From assembly GCA_000934455.1 (NCBI GenBank), contig KN888388.1:13978-77977 (forward strand): a stretch of DNA of 64,000 bases, written 5' to 3'. Shown piece by piece: positions 45,183 to 56,395 of the stretch; the stretch's first letter is position 1, and each line of letters starts with the position of its first letter. Below the pieces are notes generated by a model. It was not told where the DNA came from. It made no database searches and worked only from the letters and a program-made list of their open reading frames with translations. Position numbers and translations under genes: made by a program. This stretch comes from Apostichopus parvimensis (lineage: Eukaryota > Echinodermata > Holothuroidea > Aspidochirotida > Stichopodidae).

Positions 45183-45470
45183 GTTGTTGATTTCTATTAT
45201 TCTTATATCATGTCTTTTTAATACCTCACAGTGGTGTATGGGTAGATGCTGCCTCATAAAGATGGTATCATTTAATATGTTCCCGTGTGCCTCGTAAGCG
45301 ATATCAAACTATTAATTGGGCGAATCAGTACTTTTTTTTATGGAAATGGATGGGCCCTTCGGTCGATGAAGCTGCCTCCCATGTAGAGGGTGGGTGTGTT
45401 GGGAGCATCCTTATGGAAACTGGTGCAATCTGATGCATTTGTGAACTATAAATTAGATTTAATATTCATT

Positions 45471-45679
45471 CTAGCGCAACTGTACTACTTTTAAATGTTG
45501 AATGTTAGGTTGAAATGAGGAAAGTAATGTAGACCTCCACTCATGAATCAGCTGCTGTGATAACAATATCCATCTGAGATCGATATAGAACTTAAAATAG
45601 AGCAAGTCTTCTACAGTTCTTGACTCGTAAGTAAGCTGACCGATGTCATATCGCCGATCCCGAAGAAAGATGATGAATG
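45471..45679 (-). CDS. C-terminal cytoplasmic exon of Ig receptor, locus 2
   Basis: A paralogue of 17143-17013. The acceptor (tttctatttcctcgttgaag) ends at 45680, and the exon reads AFIIFLRDRRYDIGQLTYES, RTVEDLLYFKF. One extra base against locus 1, near the YID/DVD codons, shifts the frame before the PDVYYYQSS end, so the tail runs on to LRWILLSQQLIHEW.. and stops at 45473-45471, about 25 residues longer. Either the tail was altered or the gene is dead; the nearby Ig exons of this locus (H and G) are broken, which favours decay. Confidence 0.5.
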
Positions 45680-46810
45680 CTTCAACGAGGAAATAGAAAG
45701 AAAAATATATCATTAATAGTTCGATAAGCAGTAACATGATTAAAGTTCTTCAAGATGGAACACAATCAGATCGATGTATGTATCAGTACAAAGTACTTGT
45801 CCATCACACCCGATACATTTCTTTGAATACAAAATATGTGACGATGTAACGCCAACATTAAGACATTTAAAGCCTGTTCATTACGCATTTATTGAAAATG
45901 CTTTGATCATGTTCATGAGGTGTTTGCGTGTGAGATGCCCTCGCGCTCTGCTCATTTAAATAAATGTCATTTATTCGATTATATATTATTACCTTTATTG
46001 TTCTAATATGGTGTAAATTTGTGAGACAAAATACAGTCAGTAGCCAACATTGTCAAGTGAATTATATGTATTCATTTCCAATGAATAACGTGTAATTCTC
46101 TTAATCCGCTGAATGTAAGAGTCATTACGCTTAGGAAAAGGACAAACCACAAATCGTTTGAAGGTACAATAAAAGCGCTCCAATATATTGAGCATTGCAG
46201 TTAGCATTTACCTGCAGAGACTTCTGTGTAATTTTAATAGAGACATAGAAAATAGATAAAGATGAGTAGGACGTAACGGAGACTCACGTTTGAAGCATAT
46301 AATATCAGCGTAACTAGGGGATAGCGTTTGCCCCGGGGGGGGGGGGTTGATGAGCCTGTTAGCGGACCGGCCTTTGTTTTAGAAAATTAGATAGTGTGTG
46401 TGAACGTGGGGATGTATGTCGTTGTGGCTGTGCGTGTCATGTTACAAAAAGGAACATAGTTCTCTAATTTGTATAACAACTGTTTCTCTTCGTACACCCT
46501 CATATAGTTTTACAGTCATTATATTTATTACTTTCTTTTATTCTAGTTCAATGGACGAAATAAAGTGCGTAGAATTGTGAAAAAACGTTCGTACATTTTC
46601 TTTTCGCGATAACTTCACCAAACTTGCTGTGTATATCAGATCAATGAAATCATAAGTAACAAAAACAAAAGCAAGCAGAATTAGTCAGGCTCACTATGTT
46701 CAGAATTATAATTTCGTTGGAAATTTTGGGAGATTTGCAAATCTATACATTTTTGGAAACTGTATAGTGTAAGCAATCAGAAAACCAATGTTTACCATTT
46801 GCCGGACGCA
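45680..46810. other. locus 2 intron-like interval, paralogous to 17.1-17.9 kb
   Basis: No exon is recognised. A G run (about 46336-46347) is present. Confidence 0.45.
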
Positions 46811-47105
46811 TATATGGCGGCCATCTTGGATTTTCAAAATGGCCGCTTTAAAAATGGGTGTTTCTCAATATCTCAACATCTACGGAACCCAGAGTCCTGA
46901 TTTTAACGGCTAAACCTACATTTGTAGGGGCAAGATATCTAGTGGTACCAAGTACCACAAGGCGGTCATCTTGGATTTTCAAAATGGCCACCGTAAATAT
47001 GAATGTTTCCCAATATCTCGGCATCTAGGTAACCTAGAGTCATGATTTTAACGGCTAATCCTATATTTTTAGGGGTGGGGAATCCAGAGGCACCGAGTAC
47101 AGTAG
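46811..47105. repeat. two 145-bp tandem units with GCGGCCAT..ATGGCCGC hairpin
   Basis: CATCTTGGATTTTCAAAATGGCC recurs at 46822 and 46967, a period of 145 bp, followed in both by AATATCTC.(A/G)CATCTA and TGATTTTAACGGCTAA. In unit 1 GCGGCCATCTTG and CAAAATGGCCGC form a 12-bp stem with one mismatch; unit 2 keeps the stem with a G-T pair. It resembles GGCGGCCATCTTGGATT-type repeats known from several marine invertebrates. Confidence 0.75.
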
Positions 47106-48340
47106 GCTAAACATAATAACAGATGTAGATGATAGTAGATGATCTGAATGACTGAGCCAGAGATTTGGAAATGTTCGTTTCCTTTCATTTTCATTTAACA
47201 ATGTTATTATTTCGTTCAGCAGTAGTATAAATAAAGGTAGTGATTTCATTTTTGATCGAGACAGTTTTGGGTAATTTAACTTGTTTTCGTAGGAAAGGTA
47301 AAATAGAGACCTATTCTGCTTCCGGGTTTTACTTTCATAATTCAAAGCACACCCATTTGAAATATATTGAAAGTATTTTTTTCTCACGAATGGCATTGGA
47401 AATGTTCACAAGTTGAATTGTGTTTATTACAGGGTCAGTCGTGTATGTCGTTGATTTCATTATGACACGTTATCTCTTTTAATTAGTGTGACCGTTTAGG
47501 GTTCAACAACTTCTCTGACGGATTAATGTTTTATTATAATTGCATTATTGCAATTATTACTTTGTAAAAGAATATAAACATTAACGCAATGACAGTTTCG
47601 TATAAATAGACACTTTGTTTAAATCAGCATATAAACTCGTGTTGTCGATTAAAGAATATGACACAAAATTACATTAGGTGTCTTTAATAATTTCACTTAC
47701 CTAGGTAATAATATACTATTAACGTTAAAGCATGTTAGTTTGACTTTCCCTCTGTTACTGAATGATCGATATTTGTCTTTGTCCTTTTCTCTCTCATATT
47801 CAATGTAATAGTAAACGCTTTCGTGGAGTACATGGCGCTGACGTTCATCAACATGCTTTTACCTGATTTCTTCATCAAACAAATTGAAAGTCCATTAAAA
47901 ATAACACTATTGCTTGTGAACCTCTGTTACATCAGAGAGGTGTCTACAATACACCCATAGTTCAATTATATCAGTAAAAAACAATATTCTGAAGCTTCAT
48001 TGACGCCTGTTTCTCAATTTCAGCTAATGCAGCTGTTTGGGCTAGCCAAAGGTAATGACAAGATCCAACACATAGGTATTATTTGATGCATCTTCACTGA
48101 TTATATAGCTATTAGGTATTATTATAGGGTTTTAAATCAGGTTGTGAACAATGTTCTGAGGTTTGATTGACGCCTGTTTATCACTCTCAGCTTACGCAGC
48201 TGTTTTGGATGATCAAGGGTACTACATACACGTATAATTGGATACCAGTTCATTGTTTATACGTATAATTTACCTTTAGTAATGTTTCATCTAGTATAAT
48301 AGTCTATGGGGACCTTAACTATGGAAATGCTATAAGGCAA
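47106..48340. other. locus 2 interval, paralogous to 19.6-20.7 kb
   Basis: No gene is seen. Two partial copies of a TCA.CTCAGCT.A.GCAGCTGTTT repeat lie near 48010 and 48180. Confidence 0.45.
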
Positions 48341-50599
48341 GCCACGATTAACTTTATAACACTTTACAATGTATGTTTTGAAAATCCTATTACCAACGTT
48401 CACAAGCTAATAGTCACATCCAAGCCCCTTATCTCATATACTTTGATTCTAGATAGGCGTATTGATTACAGTTCCATGTGTACTCAATATATTCACTTGA
48501 AATGATTGTATATTAGTGGACTCCAATTAGATCCCGCAACAACATAGAAGCCTTTCCATTATAGAACTTTTCCTTAACTTCATAAAATCAACGATATATA
48601 AACATTTCAGTTCAACATATATCCAACTTTTTAAAGCTGTGCGTTAACGTTCCCGCAGACATATTATGCAATTTTTACAGTTAAATGTTTAAAATTGAAA
48701 ACCCCAAATTGCATGACATTGAACTCATATGGAAAGAGAAAGTCACATCATCCCACAACCGAAAACAATATTTTCATCTGATAGTTGCTTCATCTTGACA
48801 AGGAAAATCCATTCAGTGCCTTCGTGAAACGTTATCAGGAACATTTCGAAATATAAACCAGGACACGGGAAGACTCCATATTGGATTATTCCAGTTTACA
48901 AAAATCTTCAAATGGCTTTATACGTTGTGCGTTAACTACCATGCCTGTCATATCTTAAAGAGTTCCCCATCGTACACAAAAGTACGGACAGATATGTCTC
49001 CGGTGTGCACACCTCGGTGACAATCCACTCAAATGTAAGTACATCTATATGATATTTATATGAAGAAGAAATATTAGAGAAGGCAATGTCAAATCATAAC
49101 ACTTCGAATAAGAACAGGTTGACCTGATTGTTGATCTATCTTCACTATAAAAATAACATTCAGTTCCCTTTGGAAAATGACGCTAGCAGGAACATTACGA
49201 AGAATAATATAGAAAATGTAAAATCACTACGTTGCAAGATTTCGTCTCAATAAATATTCGACTGTCTTTAAGCTGTGCGTGTTGCCGCAAGTTCTTTTTA
49301 ACAGTGGCCCGTTCCGTCAAAAGATTAGCATTGAACTACCTAAATTCGTTTAATTATAATCTGCGTACTATAAATATTAATATGGAAAACAAAACTTACC
49401 TCATACAACCAAAGAACAAACTGTTGATCTGATAGTTGGTCCTCCTTGACAATAAAAATATAAACATTTATCTGGGAAATGTCGTTAGCAGGAACAAAAC
49501 AAAAACTAAACCAGAAAAAATGGAAAATCTGTTCATTATGAAATCTTAGTTTAATTAGGATTGAAAACAAATCATGAACTTACGATGGATAATCTCCACG
49601 TGATTATTCTACTTATGGCCAGATTTGTCTCCGGTGTGAGTTGTCCCCATGAGTTTGAACACTTTTTGAAGTACTATATAATACTTTTATAAAAAGGAAA
49701 CATTTGCAAAGGCATCCCATAATACACAGAATACACAGATACACAATCAGCATGCGGAACGTTTCTCTAGCAGGAGCATTACAAAGAGGAAGACAGGAAA
49801 GGAAAAAAACCAAAATGAAAAAATTCAATGCAAAGAATCAACAAATGTGTTCATGTTGTGTGTTAGTAAACAGAGAATTAATTCTGTTGTCGAATTTTCC
49901 ACATGGCTTGATAACAACTTATGAACGTTCGACTCCGTGTGAATATCTACTTGGAATAAAAGCGATTGAAGTTATCATCCAGATCGAAAGGAACATTTCA
50001 TTGTACACAAAAGAACGAACAGATATGTAGCCTCTCTGTGATGTTCAACTCACAATCTAAGTACTATATAATATTTATATATTAAATATATAGAAAGACC
50101 AGGCCACACAATAGAAAGACAGGCGAATAAAAATATGTTGATCTCATAGTTGATCCATCTTGACAATAAAAAAAATACAATCAATATTCTCGAGAAAAAA
50201 GTGCATTTTCCTTTTAAAATAGTTTAGAAGGTGTAGGTTTGAAGAAACAAGAAAACATGATCATAATCACTATGTGAGTATTCTTCCCTGAGCGTATAAT
50301 CTTTGAATCTAAGATACATCTCCGAGAAAACAGCCGATTGTACGCAACACTACGATCAGATTTGTCTCCGGTGTAAGTCGTCCCCATGAGTTTCAACACT
50401 AATCTAAGTACTATATAATATTTTTATGAAAACGAAATATTTGTAAAGGGGAAGTGATATCTACAGCAAAACAACATATTATTGATTTTTAGTTGCGTTA
50501 ATAACGTTCTCTAGTTGCAGGTTTAGGATTGAAAAACAAATCATGGAAGTAAGATAGATAATCCCCGCTTCAAATCGCATCAAACATCATCGCATTGTA
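48341..50599 (-). pseudogene. graveyard of decayed V-domain half-exons, locus 2
   Basis: A counterpart of 20690-24100 with about five or six decayed V segments on the minus strand, around 48660-48860, 48960-49200, 49300-49500, 49560-49800, 49910-50170 and 50290-50560. They carry the same diagnostic words (GACAGATATGTCTCCGGTG, TTAGGATTGAAAA, ATCTTGACAA..AAAATA). None is open. The Tx1-like insertion of locus 1 (21321) is absent here. Confidence 0.65.
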
Positions 50600-50870
50600 T
50601 TTTTTTACGTGACCCGTCCTGTGGGAACCAAAACGTCACGGCCAAACGGCACTGAGAAACCAACCGCCTCTCATAAACAGAACTCACAACCCAAACAAGC
50701 CAGAAACAAAAGGCCCACCACCTCCCACCCGAACATGCAAAGTGCTACAAACGGACAACCAGCCCGCAGCGAAACCAACTGACTTCCCCCAGCATACCAG
50801 CGCCCGTAGAAGGCACTGGCAGCCCCATATAAACTGCAAAAAAATACCTTCAACCTGATTATCCTCCGCA
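50600..50870 (-). mobile_element. diverged Tx1-like LINE 3' end
   Basis: Minus-oriented: TTTACGTGACCCGTCCTGTG, CGTCACGGCCAAACGGCAC, then a C-terminal coding remnant (complement reads LFLACL, FYGRWYAGGSQLVSLRAG). About 15-20% of positions seem to differ from the main family. It abuts a minus-oriented U2-headed SINE. Confidence 0.8.
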
Positions 50871-50877
50871 TCAGGGT

Positions 50878-51104
50878 ACTTTTTAAGAAAAAGTCGCCCA
50901 GGAAAGAAACTGGGCACGAAAACCAAACTACCGAACGACTGATCCGCTCTCAAACCCAGTCCCCTTGTATCGGAACTGTGACTGTGTGATCATCGTTGGG
51001 TGTGCATCACCATTCCCTTCGAAAGGGAACCGATACTACTTTTTGCCCAGGAAAGAACCTGGGCACGAAAACCAAACCACACATGATCTTAACCAAAAGG
51101 CTGC
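50878..51104 (-). mobile_element. U2-headed SINE (copy 6) with internal tail duplication
   Basis: On the minus strand it begins GCAGCCTTTTGGTTAAGATC, ATGTGT, then a 38-bp piece of its own 3' half (GGTTTGGTTTTCGTGCCCAG..) before AGTATCGGTTCCC and the normal body and tail. The head is thus split by a tail segment, at about 51039-51077. Confidence 0.82.
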
Positions 51105-51391
51105 ATAAGGGTATAACTTTTCAAAAGCGTTTGGCAGTCAGTTTGAAACTCACAATGTCATAAATTTTATGATAAGTATGATAGACTGAAAATATATGCA
51201 TTCAAATGATCGGAAAGATAATTCGTCAATCATAGCATAATCATGTAAATTATTCTGGATGATAGTATTAATCATCTATTCCTGTTAATTAGTGATACAT
51301 ATACAAAATGCATACTTTGAATGAACTTATATGCAGTTACAATCTTAGTTGAACTATTTTTTAGTAACTGTAAATGTATAACTGTGCTTAC

Positions 51392-51476
51392 CTGAAGACA
51401 TATACGATGGCTATCACAGAGACGACGAATATTACGGCAATTACGATCATCACCAACGTCATTATGTTCTTCGTGT
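51392..51476 (-). CDS. transmembrane exon of Ig receptor, locus 2
   Basis: An 85-nt exon between acceptor tttctgcag (ending 51477) and donor CTTCAG|GTAAGC. With a preceding G it reads DTKNIMTLVMIVIAVIFVVS, then VIAIVYVFR. Length, phase and splice sites are the same as at 24788-24704, and the differences are conservative hydrophobic changes. The upstream Ig exons of locus 2 (54850-54446 and 57173-56396) are broken, so this exon is either orphaned or spliced to an Ig exon from elsewhere. Its openness suggests recent decay of its partners. Confidence 0.7.
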
Positions 51477-51689
51477 CTGCAGAAATGACAGTAAGATGCA
51501 CAAATATATTAATATCAGCAACCAAACTACGTAAGTCGATTAACTTCACCGCACTTGGGTGCATGTTCTTGTGATTTCAACATGACATACTGTTGTTTAT
51601 AACATATGTACTAACTTGGTAAAATGTAATGCATTTGGAAATTTGGCTTAGATACAAGAATTCGTCGAATTGACTTTTTCTTTTTGCAC

Positions 51690-52690
51690 CAATCAAAAAT
51701 TGAGGTAGGTTTGCTCGCAGTGTGGAATGGAGGGTTGTGTTTTTCGCGCCTGCCCCTCGTCGTATGTAGCTAAGGCGAAACGCGAGGAGCAGCCGGCAAT
51801 GGGATATGCTCTACTTCCAGTTACAAAGGGTTTTAGACAGGATCAAAAGGTGTCCCGGTGCCCCCTGTGTATCCCGTGTTAATACTGACCCCTTACCGAA
51901 CCCCGCAGATCACCCTACTGTCACTCGCTTCCTGTAACTCCTCCGACAGACGATCCCAGCAGTCTGTCGAACAGTGACTCGGTTCTTTGAAATCGTGTCC
52001 TGGTTTGATGAGGTCGGGAGCCCTTTCTGAAGAGGTCGGCTTCATGTGATTCCGTTGAGGAATTATGTAACAGAACCCGCGTAAAATGGTTGGAGTCCTC
52101 TTTATAGTCAAATGTTTTACTTCATTTGGTCTGGTAAAACGGAACCTTTAAAAAGGGTTGTTTTATATCAGACTTTCGTCACTGGGGATTCGGGTGTGCT
52201 CTATATACCCAGCAAGCAGCAAACTATCTACTAAGGCAACTGTTCGTAGCAGTAAAAAATGAAGGTTTGCCATATTCGTTTATTTGCAGATTTTGGGGTG
52301 GCTTACATGTGTGTCGTTGGGTTCCAAATATGTTACGGAACTCGGAACCACAACGTAGTACGCCATCTGATGTTATTGTTAGCATTATTGAAACATTGCG
52401 TTACCAATAGCCTTCTGTGGATTTGTCTCGGCCTTCTATTATTCAGAAGATCATATTAGAACAAGCTGTTTGACCGAGCTGTCCGCACAGAATCGTCATC
52501 CGACCGATGTATGGCGATCTGTACATTCTAGGTTACATAATACAAGGCTTTTTCGGACATGATTTCTGGTGACCGATCATGGTCAGTAGGGCAGAGTTTT
52601 GTATTTTACTGGATTGATCCGTTGCTGATGGTTTAGTTACTGTGTGTAGGGTTTGGTGACGTTTTGGATTCCGCTTAGCACCGGCAAACA
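51690..52690 (+). mobile_element. Tx1-like LINE with large internal deletion
   Basis: It begins with the ORF1 zinc-knuckle region (GGAATGGAGGGTTGTG, CGCGAGGAGCAGCCGGCAA), parallel to 25400-25500, and then passes to the ORF2 C-terminal part: 52100-52200 reads VKCFTSFGL-type sequence, and one frame reads FIWSGKTEPLKRVVLYQT (compare FIWSGGTELVKRAVLYQK at 11418-11466). A worn 3' end (TGACGTTTTGGATTCCGC) is at about 52650-52675. It occupies the same place relative to the transmembrane exon as the fragment at 25330. Confidence 0.75.
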
Positions 52691-54445
52691 ACATAGCAAT
52701 ATGTTGACTTGCTTGTATGCGGTCAGTCAAATCGATAAAAGCTACAACCGACGATGTCTGGTTAAAGAAAATAAAATACATAAAAATGATTGCATTTTGA
52801 AATAAATGGCAAACCGAGAGTTGAAATGTTAAATAACAAACGTGAATTCGTTTGTTGTTCTACCTGGAATGTGTTGAGAAGAACCCTTCAAAGAAAAATC
52901 TCTGTTTGTCCGATACAATTGTCAATCACTTAATTGATCATATAAAGAAGATAAAAACATCGTGTTTTTGTTTCGTTGTTTAACATTGTTTGACCTTGTA
53001 GAAATTAGAAAAGAGAATTACACTTCCGGGTTTTACTTTCACAATTCACACAAATGGCATTTATAAAGATTCTTTAAGAAAGTATAGTGGATTAACTTGT
53101 GTTTAAATGCTTTTAGAAGTTATGACAAATGAATCCTTCTAATCGATACACTACACTTTTGAAAACTCTTTGGATTTTTGTTGGACCTTATAGTGTTCAA
53201 TAAGAATATTAATGTGGTGATTGTATTCATTGATCGATTAGCATTAACTTACTTTCGTTAAAAATTTACTAGTTATAGGAAAAATGGCTAGCAATAATTT
53301 TACTTTATAGTTTTCTTACTTTAATATGGTAAAATTTGCCTACTTACTTAAAACGAATGAAAAAGCAGTATATAAAACGTCCGCATACCGTCCGAAATAA
53401 GTGTTTCGAGTGAAAATGAGATACAAAATCTTATTTCTTTTAAATAGTACTCGCACTTTTTCAAACAACTTAATTATGATTTACACCATATCACTTTTCC
53501 TGACTTTCGCTTCGATTGGAAAAGGTAGCTTGTGTGAGCTAGATGAAGGTTTTATTTGATTCTCGTTTTAAGCGGAACTAAACTAAATGAGGTTATTTCT
53601 GTTTGAGAACATCAAAAATCATGGATCTCTCTGTCTAAATCACGTCAAAATAATATTAGAACAAAATATGACTTGTTAGGATAAATACAAATTAAACCCT
53701 GTCTGGTTTTTTTTCCTGATGATCCTATGTTAGCTAGATTAACGAAATAGTAGACTAAAACTTTGATGATCTTCCAGGCAAGATTAGAGCGTGATGCATA
53801 GTTACATAATGATTGCTAAAGAAACTGTTAGATGTGCTGCAGTGATAGTGCTTGAGATGACAGTGCCATGGATTCAGTTGTAACTATTTTGGATTATAAA
53901 CGTCCAACACAAATACTGACATTAAACAAAACATAATATACAGCTTCCTTTATTCAATAGTTGTGACAAAAGCACCAAACAGTTTAGTTTATGATGTTTC
54001 CATATCATTTGTTACCTATATTTAATTATTTTGGGTGTAGTAGATCCCTTTAAAGCTGTGGTGAATCTTACTTGCATCTTCCCTCGTCCATCTCACAACA
54101 AACCCATGAGATCATCACGTCTCCCCCCTCTCAGGAACTGTTAGGTCACAACCACGTTTTTCATTTCACGTCATGAGAATTACCATCAAGCTTTAAGTAT
54201 TCTAAAAGTTTGTCAATAGTATCTTCTATACAGGCTCATATTTGAAATCCAACTATGAATCCTAGGATGCCGTCTTTCATTACAATTTTGGGGTACGCAA
54301 TGACACCATACTGAAAAAAATAATTCTCCAGATTAGGCAATTTGTAACATGGGAATACCAATAATTTGCTGAGGTTTTGTTCCCCTAAACTTTCACAGTA
54401 TTTAATACCTATACGTTGTACGTGTTTCTGTAAGTGATGACTAAC
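52691..54445. other. locus 2 intron-like interval, right part paralogous to 1-2.25 kb
   Basis: No exon is recognised. From about 53100 the sequence follows the left end of the window. Confidence 0.5.
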
Positions 54446-55000
54446 CTTGATCGGTTCTAGAGATGTTAAATTCACATCTGTCAGCGTAATGTGATGTAGA
54501 AAGGGACTCCAACGGTTCATGAGTAGCGATGCATCCAATGGTTGAGTTCTGATCACAAGAAGTAACGTACACTGAAAGCTCTTCGTTTGTCAGTATGGGA
54601 TGGTTCGGTAGTGCCGTTTGGCCGTGACGTTTTGTATCCCGCATGGCGGGTCACGTAAAAAGCACTGAAAGCTCTTTAGTTCCGTTATTATCTGTGTAAT
54701 GTTTCTGATAATCACAGCCCTCGGGTTTGATTACTTCCAGCTTTATCGGTGGATACCCGTCTGTTATTGAACAAGATAGGACGACGTAGTATGATACAGA
54801 TGGAGATGAGGAGGGGCCTTCACAAACAAGAGGTGTAGGAGGCTGGTAGACTGTAAAGAATTGATATATGTGATGAGTGTAAAGAGTATACGGGAGTTAT
54901 CATCAGTCAATGATAGACGATAAAGTACAAACATCTTCTCGTTGAAGGTTGAAGATGGAGTAAGTGAAATCAGCCTTTGTAACTCAAAGAAAGTAGCACG
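54446..55000 (-). pseudogene. Ig receptor pseudogene H with LINE tail in its Ig2 domain
   Basis: The Ig2 domain runs from acceptor 54851 to donor TCAAG|GTTAGT at 54446: 405 nt, which is 312 plus a 93-bp insertion (79-bp LINE tail plus 14-bp target duplication). The insertion keeps the frame but brings in a TGA directly after ELSVLFT. Otherwise the Ig2 reads through (LSCSITDGYPP, VTSCDQNSTIGCIAT, DRCEFNIS). The V tail (54852-55000) is frameshifted, and the rest of V and the signal peptide are missing, with the same truncation as unit A at 4.1-4.6 kb. Confidence 0.88.
54584..54662 (+). mobile_element. 79-bp Tx1-like LINE tail with perfect 14-bp TSD, inside an Ig exon
   Basis: CGTTTGTCAGTATGGGATGG.. 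to GGCGGGTCACGTAAAAAG, flanked by CACTGAAAGCTCTT at 54570-54583 and 54663-54676. It is almost identical to the tail ending at 60532 (TATCCCGCATGGCGGGTC in both). Confidence 0.95.
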
Positions 55001-56395
55001 AGTAATCCTCATTAACTTAAGTAAATGTTTATTGACAGCGAAAATTTCCTTCTTTACCTTTATTATACAAGAAATGACATTGCCAATTAAAAATTGCCGA
55101 CCAAATGTGGGGCTAGAAATGAAATATAACAATATTACGTTAAATCATTATATTTAAGTGGTGCACTCGTGTCATAAAATACACGGACTGAATGTAAAGA
55201 CTGTAAAGAAAACTGGCGACGCTCTCACATGCAATAGGATACTTAACATGACTCCGTGAGCATTCTACCTTAATCAGCTATGTATAATTGACGAATGCTT
55301 CCTCAATGTGACGTTACATTGTAGACATACACCTACGCCTCGTCAAATGCATGACTAAGTTGAATATATATTTCATGCAATGCATTAAGCAAAAGAATTA
55401 ATAGAATACTCCCGGAATAACCCTTTCGAACCACTAATAATATACTATAATAGAATATCCTGTTTACATATAAACTCAATTATATTATATTTATCGAGTT
55501 TTTGAGATGCCACAAAAACGAGATTAGAACACACAGAAGCTATCTTTAATAATTTCGCACAGACTGAGAGAGTAATACTGTACTTAATGTATTAATAATC
55601 CTGTTACGAGTTCACTGTTGATGCATATACAGTTAGCAAACGTATCTGATACTTGAGTCAGTAAAAACATTGAAATACGAACATGTTGTTAAGGCAAGAC
55701 AAGATTGACCTTAGAATACGTTACAATGTACAAACTCATAGTTACATCCGAACTACTTGTACTTGTTTGTAGACATGGTCATTGATGGCTATCGCCATCG
55801 GTAAAAGTATATTAAAAAGTAAAAAATGGCAAATCAGAACTTGTTGAGAACTGCATGGACTGCTTTTTATAAGTTGTTGTTTTTCTATATACGTTTAAAG
55901 TGATGTCTGTCAAGACGACGAGGTTGTGTGCCGTAAATTTAAAAACTACCAGCCCTACCGACGGAGAAATTATTCAAAATATGATACTAACATTATCAGT
56001 ATCCCACGAAATATAATTTTAAGTGATGGGTAAAAAATATATTCGATTTCGATCCACAAATATTCCACACATATTTCATTTCTTTGTTTTTCTCCATAAT
56101 TTAAGAAAGAACTGGAAATATCAATGAAATTTGGTATGATAAAACATAAATAAATATCATCTCACAAAGTTGCTCTACAGAGTACTAAGCGTTTTATGAT
56201 TGCTAACTGCATTCTTTTGGTCCGTTCGGTTACAACAGTTTACTTGGCCAACATTTCCGGTATTTTACCCAGCCCACTCCTCCCTGTTCATACAAAGTAT
56301 GTGTTTTGCCAGTTAAATCAGACGAGATATGAAAATGGTAAGACACCGGTGACCTAGAACGCTGGAAGCAGATATCAGATAACGGAATGGCTTAC
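55001..56395. other. intergenic between units H and G
   Basis: The part to about 55450 matches 4620-5050. The rest is unassigned AT-rich sequence with no gene seen. Confidence 0.45.
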
